From: an uncultured Lachnobacterium sp.
Lineage (GTDB): Bacteria > Bacillota > Clostridia > Lachnospirales > Lachnospiraceae
Assembly: GCA_900543445.1 (NCBI GenBank)
Contig: UQRC01000012.1
Location: 1 to 64,000 of the forward strand
Length of the DNA stretch: 64,000 bases
Direction of reading: 5' to 3'
Under the pieces are notes generated by a model, which made no database searches, was not told where the DNA came from, and worked only from the letters and a program-made list of their open reading frames with translations. Below are positions 54,392 through 63,566 of the stretch, piece after piece; within the stretch, counting starts at the first letter, position 1, and every line of letters starts with the position of its first letter. The translations under genes were made by a program, and so were the position numbers.

Positions 54392-55516
54392 ATGTCTAGC
54401 AAGAAAAAGAGCGTGATTAGTAAGGCAAGTCCTCATACGATTAAAAAATTTGAATTGATTGAGGAATATATAAAATCATGGGCACAAAAGTTACTGTTGA
54501 CTGATTCTTGCAATGGTCTAATTTTTATTGATTGCATGTGTAATAGTGGTGTGTATATCGATGATGCTGGACAAGTAGTGAAGGGGACGGCAGTGCGCGT
54601 TTCAGAAGTGCTCTGGGAAGTGGCTAGAACCTATACGGATAAGAATATACATATTTACTTGAATGACAAAGACAAAGCACGGGTAGATGAATTGAAAAAG
54701 CATCTTCCACAAGATGAACATAATTTTAAGATTGTCACGTCTTGTAGTGATGCACACGAGTTACTTTTGACTATCGGCCCACAGTTGTATGGAACAGGGC
54801 ATTTTCATTATTTTCTGCTTTATGATCCATATGATGCGACTATTGATTGGAAAGCACTTTTGCCGTTTTTCCGAAATTGGGGAGAGGTTATGATTAATCA
54901 CATGGTTTCAGATCCGGTGCGGGCGATTACAAGTGCCAAGAAAAAGACAACAAAGGAAAAGTATGAGAACACATATCTGGAGGATTTTGAAAAACTAGTT
55001 CCTTATGGAAGTGATAAGGTAGCATATGAGACCAGAGTGGAGGAAATTATAAATTCTCTAAAGGGAACTCGTAGATATTATGTATCGGCATTTCCCTTCT
55101 ATAACACGCATAATTCACTTGTGTACAATTTGATTCATTGTACGAGTAATAAGGAAGGTTTTAAGCTTTACAAGAAGAGTGCTTGGAAGGTATTTGGTGC
55201 ACAGTCCTCTACTAAGCATTCGGCTGAGAATAGGCAGTTATCGTTTGACTTTTTCGGAGAAATTACTGAAGAAGAGGATGAAAGCTGTTTGCATGTTATT
55301 GATATTGCAAAGTATCTACAGTACAGCTTTAGAGGCAGAAAACAACTACCATTGGATGAGATTTGGAAACTATTGGAAAATCATCCGATTTTTCCATCAG
55401 ATGGATTTCGTAATGAGATAAAGAACAATCTTACAGATTACTTTGATGCAAAGATTGAGCAGATTATAAATCCCAATACAGGAAAAAAAGAAGCGGTAAT
55501 CTCCTTTTCTTTGTGA
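54392..55516 (+). CDS. tcmP: Three-Cys-motif partner protein TcmP, divergent copy
   Basis: A 374-residue TcmP-family protein. The opening SPHTIKKFELIEEYIKSWAQ and GTAVR fit TcmP. It has a methyltransferase-like motif I in altered form, FIDCMCNSG (46-53), and a motif IV-like YDPYDATIDW with DPY at 145-147. TcmP proteins are named for pairing with a three-Cys radical-SAM-like protein; no activity is known to me. It is longer than the second TcmP, with about 90 extra C-terminal residues. AGGAG precedes the ATG. Confidence 0.8.
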   Translation: MSSKKKSVISKASPHTIKKFELIEEYIKSWAQKLLLTDSCNGLIFIDCMCNSGVYIDDAGQVVKGTAVRVSEVLWEVARTYTDKNIHIYLNDKDKARVDELKKHLPQDEHNFKIVTSCSDAHELLLTIGPQLYGTGHFHYFLLYDPYDATIDWKALLPFFRNWGEVMINHMVSDPVRAITSAKKKTTKEKYENTYLEDFEKLVPYGSDKVAYETRVEEIINSLKGTRRYYVSAFPFYNTHNSLVYNLIHCTSNKEGFKLYKKSAWKVFGAQSSTKHSAENRQLSFDFFGEITEEEDESCLHVIDIAKYLQYSFRGRKQLPLDEIWKLLENHPIFPSDGFRNEIKNNLTDYFDAKIEQIINPNTGKKEAVISFSL

Positions 55517-55551
55517 TACTGGATTTTAAATAGATGAGGTGATTTGAATTT

Positions 55552-56412
55552 ATGACGACATCACAGAAATTTGGTGGCAATTGGACTGAAGAGAAATTGA
55601 ATATCTTTACTTGCTATTTGGATGCATATTTAATTGCTCTGCAAAATCAGAAATTTAAAAAAATATATATAGATGCTTTTGCTGGAACTGGTGAGATTGA
55701 GACCAGCGATGGTGGACAATATCTTGTTGGATCTGCCAAGCGTGCGTTGGCTTCTGATAGGAAGTTTGATCACTATTATTTCATAGAAGCGGACAATCAG
55801 AAGGCGAGAGAGCTTCAGGATATGATAGATATTGAATTTCCTCAGTTGAGGCGTATAGTTACAGTTTTCTGTGGCGATGCAAATAATAAACTTGCGGAAA
55901 TAATCAGAAGTGTGGATTGGAGATATAATAGAGGCTTGCTGTTTTTAGATCCATACGCAACACAGGTAGATTGGTCGACGCTTGAAAATGTTGCACAGAC
56001 GAAATCGATAGATGTATGGTATCTATTCCCTTTTTCAGCACTTGAACGGATGTTGCCCAAAAACGGAAAGTACGACAAGTGGGAAGACTGCATAGACCGC
56101 TTGCTTGGAGATTCTGGATGGCGGGAGGAATTTTACAAGAAAGATCCCCAGATGTCACTTTTTGATTTGTTCCCAGAAACGGGACAAAGCGATGGTGAAA
56201 GGATGATTAAGGATGCAAATCCGGATCACATAAAGGATTATATCCTTTCCCGACTAGAGACAATCTTTCCATGTGTGTCTAAATATGCACGTGTTTTCAG
56301 GAACAGCAGAAGATCGCCGATGTTCCTATTCTGCTTTGCCATTTCGAACGAGAGTGAAGCAGCACAAAAACTTGCTTTGAAGATAGCAAATCATATATTA
56401 AAGAATAAATAG
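55552..56412 (+). CDS. tcmP: Three-Cys-motif partner protein TcmP, typical copy
   Basis: A 286-residue protein with classic TcmP features: FGGNWTEEKLNIFTCYLDAY at the N terminus, IYIDAFAGTGEIE (motif I-like DAFAGTG at 41-47) and FLDPYATQVDW (DPY at 133-135). These two motifs resemble the SAM-binding and catalytic loops of amino-methyltransferases, so a modification enzyme is a reasonable guess. GAGGTGAT stands before the ATG. It is followed 18 bases later by its expected three-Cys partner. Confidence 0.88.
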   Translation: MTTSQKFGGNWTEEKLNIFTCYLDAYLIALQNQKFKKIYIDAFAGTGEIETSDGGQYLVGSAKRALASDRKFDHYYFIEADNQKARELQDMIDIEFPQLRRIVTVFCGDANNKLAEIIRSVDWRYNRGLLFLDPYATQVDWSTLENVAQTKSIDVWYLFPFSALERMLPKNGKYDKWEDCIDRLLGDSGWREEFYKKDPQMSLFDLFPETGQSDGERMIKDANPDHIKDYILSRLETIFPCVSKYARVFRNSRRSPMFLFCFAISNESEAAQKLALKIANHILKNK

Positions 56413-56430
56413 GTGAAGGACGGAAATAAC

Positions 56431-57195
56431 TTGAAGACGATAGAACGAAAATCCATGCTTTATCAAACTGGGGTAGAGTATGGTGACTATACAATGAATC
56501 ATATTCAGGGATGCTCACATGGGTGTCGATATCCATGCTATGCATTTCTGTTAAAAAAGCGCTTTGGGCAGATTAAAGATTATGATGACTGGCTTGAACC
56601 GGTGCTCGTTTCAAATACACTTGAATTACTCGATAGTGAAATTCCAAAGTTGAGGGATAAGATACAGTCTGTTCAGCTTTGCTTTACAACGGATCCGTTT
56701 ATGCAAGGATACCCAGAGGTGTCGCGGATGAGCATCGCAGCCATTCGAAAGCTAAATGAAGCTGGTATCAAATGCACGACTCTGACAAAAGGATTGTTAC
56801 CTATAGAATTGGCAGAGCTTTCAAAAGAAAATGAGTATGGAATCACACTGATTACTTTGGATGAATCGTACCGACAACAAATGGAACCGGGAGCAGTTTC
56901 ATGTGCAGATCGGTTAGTGGCTTTGAAGGCACTTCACGATGCAGGGTGTAAGACGTGGGTAAGCATTGAGCCTTATCCTACTCCCAATATGATAGAGCAA
57001 AATCTGCATGAACTGCTTGAGAAGGTATCATTTGTAGATAGGATTATTTTTGGGAGAACAAACTATAGTAAAGTAGCAAATTCCTATAAAGAACATAAAC
57101 ATTTTTACAATGAATGTGTGGCAGAAGTAGTTTCTTTTTGTCAAGAACACGGAATTGATTATCATATTAAGAAAAAAACAACAACAGAAGAATGA
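56431..57195 (+). CDS. Radical-SAM-like three-Cys-motif protein
   Basis: A 254-residue protein related to the phage Gp37/Gp68-type and SplB-like radical SAM group. The cluster motif is GCSHGCRYPCYAF (Cys28, 32, 36), which is CX3CX3C rather than the usual CX3CX2C; MNHIQ and CFTTDPFM are further family marks. The TTG at 56431 is chosen since AAGGACGG precedes it and homologs I recall start similarly; a GTG at 56413 is the alternative but has no ribosome site. It is the expected partner of TcmP. Substrate unknown. Confidence 0.78.
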   Translation: MKTIERKSMLYQTGVEYGDYTMNHIQGCSHGCRYPCYAFLLKKRFGQIKDYDDWLEPVLVSNTLELLDSEIPKLRDKIQSVQLCFTTDPFMQGYPEVSRMSIAAIRKLNEAGIKCTTLTKGLLPIELAELSKENEYGITLITLDESYRQQMEPGAVSCADRLVALKALHDAGCKTWVSIEPYPTPNMIEQNLHELLEKVSFVDRIIFGRTNYSKVANSYKEHKHFYNECVAEVVSFCQEHGIDYHIKKKTTTEE

Positions 57196-57204
57196 GGTTG
57201 CACT

Positions 57205-59334
57205 ATGGCTTTATTACAAGACCTGATCCAGCAGATTGATGATCCAGCGCTGAAGGAGAGAATACTACAGGAAACTAATAAATTACTGAAGCAGAAAAAG
57301 TTTGGATTGGTGTTCGAAGAACATCTTCCTGAATGTACACCACTTTATGACATGCCGATTCGTGTCGGTTCCAAAGTCGCTCTAAAGACTGGTTATGTTA
57401 GGGATATTTATACAGTTATAAGTATCGATGGCGATGAGGTTCGGTGCGACCGAAGGGAAACACATGAACAGAAGATATTCAAGATGGATGAGCTTGTAAC
57501 AGTGGCTGAATTTGGAGAGCCTATTTATCCTACATTAAAACAGGTTGACGCAGTGGAAAACGCTCCGGACAGTGGTCTATGGCATACGTTGATTGAGGCT
57601 GACAACTATCATGCACTACAGCTTTTGGAGTATCTTTATGCAGAAAAGGTGGATTGCATCTATATTGATCCGCCGTACAACACAGGGGCAAAGGACTGGA
57701 AGTATAACAACGACTATGTGGACAGTTCTGACACTTACCGTCACAGTAAGTGGCTTTCTATGATGGAGAAGCGTCTTAAGATAGCTAAGAAGCTGTTGAA
57801 TCCGAATGATTCTGTCCTTATAGTCACTATTGATGAAAAGGAATATTTGCATTTAGGTTGTTTACTTGAGGAAATCTTTCCAGAAGCACGTATGCAAATG
57901 ATAACCTCTCGAATTAACAAAAAAGCATCTACCAGAGTTGGACAGTTCGCCAGGTGCGATGAATATTTATTCTTGTTGCAGTTTGGAAGTATGAGCATAC
58001 AAAAGTCAAAGTATTCTATGCTAGATGTTACGGACAATAGTAATCCGGACGCTAAGGAATCAAAGACGGACACCATATGGAATAGTATGCTGCGACGAGG
58101 CTCAAATGGTTCTTCGAGGAGAGAATCGCCGAACCTGTTTTATCCAGTCTGGATTGATGCGAAAAAGAAGAAAATTGAATTTGTAGGAGAACCGCTTCCA
58201 CTTGAATTGGATAGACATGAGGTGGAAAAAAGACCGCCTGCTGCGGGATTAAAAGCGGTGTGGCCAATTAGAACTGATGATAGCGAGGGAAGATGGCAAC
58301 TCGGTCATGAAACATTACGAGCTTATTTGGAGCAGGGTATTGCAAAATTAGGTGCCTATAATAGGAAGAGAGATCAGTGGGCGGTTGTATTTCTGAAAAA
58401 GAAGCAAAAAGAACAGTTGCGAGATGGAACTCTCATCGCAACAGGAAGGGATTCAGACGGCTCTCTGATATTAGAATGGAACGAGGATGCTGAACAGGAT
58501 AGGGAACCAAAAACAATGTGGGTACGGGATTGGCACGATGCCAGTACGTATGGAACAAATCTCATTGATAAGATTATTCCGAAAAGAAACTTCCCATTTC
58601 CTAAGTCACTATATGCCGTTGAAGATACGTTACGCTTTTTTGTAGGAAATAAAAAGGATGCTCTTGTAGTTGACTTCTTTTCTGGATCAGGGACAACCTT
58701 ACATGCTGTAAATCTTCTGAATGTTGAAGATGGTGGGCACCGTAGATGTGTTATGGTTACTAATAATGAGGTTTCCGAGACTGAAATTAAATCACTAACA
58801 AAGAAGGGATTACATCCGGGAGACGAAGAATGGGAAAGATTCGGCATTGCCAGATATATCACATGGCCTCGAACTGTATGTACGATTGAAGGACATGACA
58901 CGAATAATATGCCACTGAAAGGGGATTATCTTGGTATAGAAAGGCCTATGTCGGCTGGCTTTCCGACAAACGCCGCCTTCTTTAAACTAAGCTTCCTTGA
59001 TAAAACATCTGTGGCGCTTGGCAGACAGTTTGGGGAACTGCTCCCTGTACTTTGGATGAAGGGCGGAGCCATTGGCAAGTGCCCGGTTCTTGAAAATGAT
59101 AATCTCCCGAAAATGTTGGTTTTGCCACAAAATAAAATGGCTGTTTTGGTGGATGAAATATACTATTCTGAGTTTGATGTAGAATTAAGCCGACATTCGG
59201 GAATCAAGACAGTCTTTATTGTGACGGATTCGGAGTCTGCATACAAGTCGATGATTCGTACCTACGTTGGTAAAGACTGCTATCAGCTTTATAGAGACTA
59301 TCTTGATAATTTTAGAATCAATACAGGGAGGTAA
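57205..59334 (+). CDS. mod: Type III-like DNA methyltransferase (Mod), beta class
   Basis: A 709-residue site-specific DNA amino-methyltransferase. DPPYNTG at 155-161 precedes the SAM motif DFFSGSGTT (490-498), the order of beta-class N6-adenine/N4-cytosine enzymes, leaving a large target-recognition region between (about 240-470). An extra N-terminal domain (1-115) holds an SH3-like stretch (RVGSKVALKTGY ... VRCDRRETHEQK) not found in classical type III Mod. It starts nine bases after the radical-SAM-like gene and ends two bases before res, so it is probably co-translated with both. Confidence 0.88.
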   Translation: MALLQDLIQQIDDPALKERILQETNKLLKQKKFGLVFEEHLPECTPLYDMPIRVGSKVALKTGYVRDIYTVISIDGDEVRCDRRETHEQKIFKMDELVTVAEFGEPIYPTLKQVDAVENAPDSGLWHTLIEADNYHALQLLEYLYAEKVDCIYIDPPYNTGAKDWKYNNDYVDSSDTYRHSKWLSMMEKRLKIAKKLLNPNDSVLIVTIDEKEYLHLGCLLEEIFPEARMQMITSRINKKASTRVGQFARCDEYLFLLQFGSMSIQKSKYSMLDVTDNSNPDAKESKTDTIWNSMLRRGSNGSSRRESPNLFYPVWIDAKKKKIEFVGEPLPLELDRHEVEKRPPAAGLKAVWPIRTDDSEGRWQLGHETLRAYLEQGIAKLGAYNRKRDQWAVVFLKKKQKEQLRDGTLIATGRDSDGSLILEWNEDAEQDREPKTMWVRDWHDASTYGTNLIDKIIPKRNFPFPKSLYAVEDTLRFFVGNKKDALVVDFFSGSGTTLHAVNLLNVEDGGHRRCVMVTNNEVSETEIKSLTKKGLHPGDEEWERFGIARYITWPRTVCTIEGHDTNNMPLKGDYLGIERPMSAGFPTNAAFFKLSFLDKTSVALGRQFGELLPVLWMKGGAIGKCPVLENDNLPKMLVLPQNKMAVLVDEIYYSEFDVELSRHSGIKTVFIVTDSESAYKSMIRTYVGKDCYQLYRDYLDNFRINTGR

Positions 59335-59336
59335 CC

Positions 59337-62219
59337 ATGAAAGTAGAATTATTTCCTTTTCAGAAAAGAGCGCTTGCTGATATTCGCATGAAGATTGCGG
59401 AGGCAATGGGCAGTTATCATAGAACACATGCACCACAGGTTGTTTCTTTCACTGCACCGACAGGAGCCGGGAAGACCATCATCATGTCTGCGTTGATTGA
59501 GGATATTCTTTTCGGTGATGAGCAGTGTATAGAGCAGCCAGATGCAATCATCGTTTGGCTTTCGGATTCTCCGCAGTTGAATGAGCAGTCGAAGCAAAAG
59601 ATCGACTCAAAGGCTGATAAAATCAAACTGTCGCAGTGCGTAACTGTTTTTGAGGAATCCTTTGATAAAGAGGAATTTGAGGATGGTCATATTTATTTCC
59701 TGAATACGCAAAAATTATCGGTTACTTCTAAACTCACGAAAAATGGCGATGGGCGTACTTATACGATCTGGCAGACTCTTGCAAATACCGTTCGGGAGAA
59801 AAGCGACCGACTGTATTTTATCATCGACGAAGCACACCGTGGTATGCAAGGACGCGAAGCCAGCAGAGCAACAACTATAATGCAGAAATTTATTAAGGGG
59901 AGTGAAGATGATGGAATTCCTCCAATGCCGGTAGTTATCGGTATGTCTGCTACCACGCAGAGATTCAATGCGTTGGTCGAGGACACGTCCTCTACAATCC
60001 ATAAATCAATGGTGACGACGGATGAAGTGCGTGCTTCTGGACTTTTAAAGGATAGGATTGTTATCACCTATCCGGAAGAAGGGGCGGTCAATAATGATAT
60101 GGCTATTCTGCAAGCAGCTGCAGATGATTGGAAGGAAAAGTGGGAGCATTGGACGCAGTATTGCTTTGAGCAACACTATGCCTATGTAAATCCAATTTTA
60201 ATCATTCAGGTTTTGAATGGAACGGGAGATGCTCTAACTGACACAAATCTGGATGACTGTATTGCAAAGATAGAGGAACGGACAGGATTCAAGCTAGAAA
60301 GCGGTCAAGTGGTTCATACCTTTGGTAGCACAACAGCAACACTGAACGTCAACGGGCTCGATGTGCGTTATGAGGAGCCTTCCAATATTGCTGAAGATAG
60401 AAACATTCGCGTGATTTTCTTTAAAGAAAATCTTTCAACTGGCTGGGATTGTCCGCGAGCAGAAACAATGATGTCCTTTAAGCACGCAAACGATGCTACA
60501 TATATTGCACAGCTTCTCGGTCGAATGGTCAGAACACCAATGCAGATGCATATTCAGGTGGATGATGTCTTGAACGATGTGCATCTCTATTTGCCGTACT
60601 TCAATGAAGATACTGTTAAGGATGTTGTAGAAGCCTTGCAGAGTACGGAAGGTGGAGATATCCCGACAGATATTTATGGTGAATCCTTGTCTGGAAAGAA
60701 ATTTGAAACGTTGACCGTTAGGCCACAGAAGAAAAAAGAAGTGCAGCAGACTCCGGGACAGATGACGTTGTTTGATGTGTTTTCTGGTCAGACAATATCT
60801 GAGCAGCAGACTGATAGAGTAACAACGAAGCCAACTGGTGATATCGTTCCTACGGCGCAGCCTCAAATCACTGGTGTGCAGGAACAACTAGCATATACAA
60901 CTAGACAGAATCAGATGCAACAGACCGCTGATACAACAGCTTTTGTTCAGTCTGGATTGACTATGTCACAGACTTTTGACACAGGATCACCACTCAGAAG
61001 TAACATTGTGGAAAGTTCCAAAGCGGATCAGCAGAATACTTCTGAAGCGGAAGATATGTTTAATCGTGAAGATGTTATGAAATTTATAAACGATGCAGGA
61101 CTTCTTTCCTATAACATCAGAGCACTTCGAATCAATGATTATCTGAAATCGTTGTATAGGATGGCACATTTACTTACGATGTCTAAATTACATCGTGAGG
61201 CAATTCGAGAAGTTCAGGATGAGATCGTTGAGATGATTCACAATTATGTGGAAGGTCTCAAGACAGAAGGAAAATATGATGACCTTGTTCAGCAGGTTAA
61301 ACAGTTTAAGCTGGCGACTCAAATCTTTGATGCCTTTGGAGAGACTGTGGACAATTATTCGGTGCATGACTTGTTCACAACGACAGATTCTGATATAGAG
61401 CGACAATTTCGGATTGCTGATGTAAAGCTTGGGCGAGAAGGCATCGGCATGGCCTATGGTAACAAGTATATGGATATGTCTGACCTAACGGCATTTAAAG
61501 TTGATGTTATTCTTTTTGTTGCAGACGAAGAGTGCATGAACCGTTTACATTCTTATGCGGAGACTCGCTTTCACGGCTTGAATGATGATTATCGCAGATA
61601 TATTGCTACTATCGACTCTGAAAAAATTCGTAAAGATTACGACAGCATTGTTTCAGATGGTGATTCTGTTAGCAAACATAATTTCCGTTTGCCTGAGACT
61701 ATTCAGGTGCCACATGAAGTGGGGGGAAAAGAATATAGAAATCATCTTTTCGTCAGCGACATAACCGGTGTAGCAACTATGAAATTAAATACTTGGGAAG
61801 CCGGAGTCATTGAAGAGGAAGAAAAACGAGAAGACTTTGTCTGTTGGATTCGTAATCCTTCCAGAGGCTCATGGGCACTTTGCATTCCTTATGAAATTGA
61901 TGGTGAAATAAAGCCTACTTATCCTGATTTCATTATAGTAAGAAAAGATCGTGTCCTCGGATATGTTGTTGATATTCTTGAACCACATAATCCTGATTTT
62001 AAGGATAATCTCGGAAAAGCGAAGGGATTCGCAGAGTACGCGAAAAAGAATCCGGGTGTGGGAAGAATTCAGCTTATTCGTATGAGCAAAGATGCTGCTG
62101 GAAATCACAAGTTTAAGAGATTAGATATGTCTAAAACAGCTGTTCGGGATAAAGTCTCTCATGCAATAAATACAGACGAGCTCGATCACATCTTTGACAC
62201 AGATGGCGTTATCGAATAA
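59337..62219 (+). CDS. res: Type III-like restriction subunit/DEAD-box helicase (Res)
   Basis: A 960-residue superfamily 2 helicase paired with Mod. Motifs are Walker A APTGAGKT (40-47), DEAH (164-167), MSATT (203-207), STGWDCPRA and LLGRMVRTP. A Gln/Thr-rich linker (about 480-570) follows. Near the C terminus, PTYPDFIIVRKDRVLGYVVDI (here PDF at 863-865 and VVDIL at 877-881) sits where type III enzymes carry PD-(D/E)xK; Asp864 and Asp879 are present but the Lys is replaced by Leu881. Cleavage is therefore uncertain. GGGAGG precedes the ATG. Confidence 0.85.
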   Translation: MKVELFPFQKRALADIRMKIAEAMGSYHRTHAPQVVSFTAPTGAGKTIIMSALIEDILFGDEQCIEQPDAIIVWLSDSPQLNEQSKQKIDSKADKIKLSQCVTVFEESFDKEEFEDGHIYFLNTQKLSVTSKLTKNGDGRTYTIWQTLANTVREKSDRLYFIIDEAHRGMQGREASRATTIMQKFIKGSEDDGIPPMPVVIGMSATTQRFNALVEDTSSTIHKSMVTTDEVRASGLLKDRIVITYPEEGAVNNDMAILQAAADDWKEKWEHWTQYCFEQHYAYVNPILIIQVLNGTGDALTDTNLDDCIAKIEERTGFKLESGQVVHTFGSTTATLNVNGLDVRYEEPSNIAEDRNIRVIFFKENLSTGWDCPRAETMMSFKHANDATYIAQLLGRMVRTPMQMHIQVDDVLNDVHLYLPYFNEDTVKDVVEALQSTEGGDIPTDIYGESLSGKKFETLTVRPQKKKEVQQTPGQMTLFDVFSGQTISEQQTDRVTTKPTGDIVPTAQPQITGVQEQLAYTTRQNQMQQTADTTAFVQSGLTMSQTFDTGSPLRSNIVESSKADQQNTSEAEDMFNREDVMKFINDAGLLSYNIRALRINDYLKSLYRMAHLLTMSKLHREAIREVQDEIVEMIHNYVEGLKTEGKYDDLVQQVKQFKLATQIFDAFGETVDNYSVHDLFTTTDSDIERQFRIADVKLGREGIGMAYGNKYMDMSDLTAFKVDVILFVADEECMNRLHSYAETRFHGLNDDYRRYIATIDSEKIRKDYDSIVSDGDSVSKHNFRLPETIQVPHEVGGKEYRNHLFVSDITGVATMKLNTWEAGVIEEEEKREDFVCWIRNPSRGSWALCIPYEIDGEIKPTYPDFIIVRKDRVLGYVVDILEPHNPDFKDNLGKAKGFAEYAKKNPGVGRIQLIRMSKDAAGNHKFKRLDMSKTAVRDKVSHAINTDELDHIFDTDGVIE

Positions 62220-62356
62220 GAAAAATTCAGTTATGACAAAAGAGCTGCAATTGTTGTTGTAGTTCTTTCAAAATAGATGATTCTGCACTATCAGCGTGAC
62301 CATGAGAGGATGTTGCAACAACTGATGGATTTCTGCGAAGAAGTAGTAATAGGGAG

Positions 62357-62394
62357 CAAGCCACATTGGATATAATCCACTGTGGCTTGTTTTG
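62357..62394. terminator. Terminator between res and XRE repressor gene
   Basis: CAAGCCACA and TGTGGCTTG form a 9-bp stem, with an inner TGGA/TCCA pair, followed by TTTTG on the plus strand. The rest of the 62220-62405 gap shows nothing recognisable. Confidence 0.65.
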
Positions 62395-62405
62395 AACTGA
62401 ATGAT

Positions 62406-63257
62406 TTATAATTTCGGATTCCTCCGTCTCAACTTTCGATGCTCCTTTGCCGGTTTGGAACGGGAAAATATTTCTTTTAATGTCTGCTTTTCTTCCACAG
62501 AAAGCTGAGTGACTTTCATCTCAAGATTTTTGCAGAAAAGAAGCAAAAGACCATTTATATAAGCATCATTTGATGACTCTGTATCGCCATCTGCGGTAGT
62601 AGGTATTTGAGTTGCAAAGTCATCGATGATATTTTTAACCATACTTTGATAGTCAATGTCGCTGGCGGTATTGCTATCTTTCATATGAGCATTTCTCAGG
62701 TCAGAGACAATTGGCTTTAAGTCTGCTGACAGAATATTCATATAATATTGTTCTGCTTCAATGTGCGAATTATCAAATACGCTTGCAAATGCATCAGTAG
62801 AATCGGCACCAAGCTCTGTTAATTTACATCTCATCACATCAAGAAAAGCATTCGCTATCTGAATTCCCTTATCGTTAAATCCATCAATATAGATTTCCAG
62901 GTCAGTCATGAATTTTCTAAAATTTTCATGTGTAAGTAATTCGGATAATAATCTTGGATTATATTTTTTATCAGTCAGTAATTGTATGGCATCGTCATTT
63001 AGGTGCAGATCAGATACTGACTGATTTTTATGTTTCCGCAATTCTGTCCGGCAAAGAAGGTAATCGGTGCTTACATTGTAAAAATCCGCAAGCGTTATAA
63101 GATTGCCGAGTGACATATCTATGTTTTCATCTTTTTCATAATTGCCAAGCGTGGAGCTAGGGATACCGGTAGCATCGGATAACTCCTGCAACGACATTCT
63201 TTTTTCTGAGACTCTTAAATCTTTCAGTCTTTCTGGTATGGTAAGTTTTGTATGCAT
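62406..63257 (-). CDS. XRE family repressor of a mobile element
   Basis: A 283-residue protein with an N-terminal HTH (about residues 18-60: SLQELSDATGIPSSTLGNYEK) and a long helical C-terminal part of unknown role. The stretch ITLADFYNVSTDYLLCRTE is typical of regulators on integrative elements and phages. It is divergent from a coiled-coil HTH gene, and the shared 309-bp region contains three dyads and a strong promoter. GGAAG lies before the ATG. Confidence 0.8.
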   Translation of the reverse strand: MHTKLTIPERLKDLRVSEKRMSLQELSDATGIPSSTLGNYEKDENIDMSLGNLITLADFYNVSTDYLLCRTELRKHKNQSVSDLHLNDDAIQLLTDKKYNPRLLSELLTHENFRKFMTDLEIYIDGFNDKGIQIANAFLDVMRCKLTELGADSTDAFASVFDNSHIEAEQYYMNILSADLKPIVSDLRNAHMKDSNTASDIDYQSMVKNIIDDFATQIPTTADGDTESSNDAYINGLLLLFCKNLEMKVTQLSVEEKQTLKEIFSRSKPAKEHRKLRRRNPKL

Positions 63258-63344
63258 AGTATCTTCCTTGTTTCTAAAGATATAGATAGATTACCATGAT
63301 ATTGCCATGAGATAAAGAGAAATTCTTTTCATGTCTTGTCCCGG

Positions 63345-63383
63345 ATGTTGGAAAAATTGATAAAAACAAAATTTTTCCAGCAT
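63345..63383. promoter_or_regulatory. Dyad upstream of XRE repressor
   Basis: ATGTTGGAAAAATT (63345-63358) and AATTTTTCCAGCAT (63370-63383) match at 13 of 14 positions around an 11-base spacer. It may be an operator, or a terminator-like stem. Confidence 0.5.
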
Positions 63384-63389
63384 CTTGGA

Positions 63390-63406
63390 TATACCGAATC
63401 GGTATA
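63390..63406. promoter_or_regulatory. 17-bp palindromic operator
   Basis: TATACCGAATCGGTATA is a perfect odd-length palindrome between the divergent XRE and HTH genes, the classic form of a repressor-dimer site. Confidence 0.6.
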
Positions 63407-63497
63407 GAAAATCTGAGAAAATAAATTCATAAATCAGGAAGGGAAAGAGTGAAAAATTTATGAAATGTTGGAAATATATCAGTATGACAAAATCAAA

Positions 63498-63526
63498 TTG
63501 ACTAATACTAATTAGCAATATATAAT
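63498..63526 (+). promoter_or_regulatory. Strong promoter of coiled-coil HTH gene
   Basis: TTGACT (63498-63503), a 17-bp spacer and TATAAT (63521-63526). The spacer overlaps the dyad CTAAT-ACTA-ATTAG, so a bound repressor would block RNA polymerase. Confidence 0.75.
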
Positions 63527-63566
63527 ATAGACAAAACGAAAATGACATGAACGGAGGAACAATGAA

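Noticed and set aside
63291..63548. Minus-strand Phe/Tyr/Ile-rich 85-codon frame
   Set aside because: AT-rich by composition, covers operators and the promoter of the divergent gene, and has no ribosome site.
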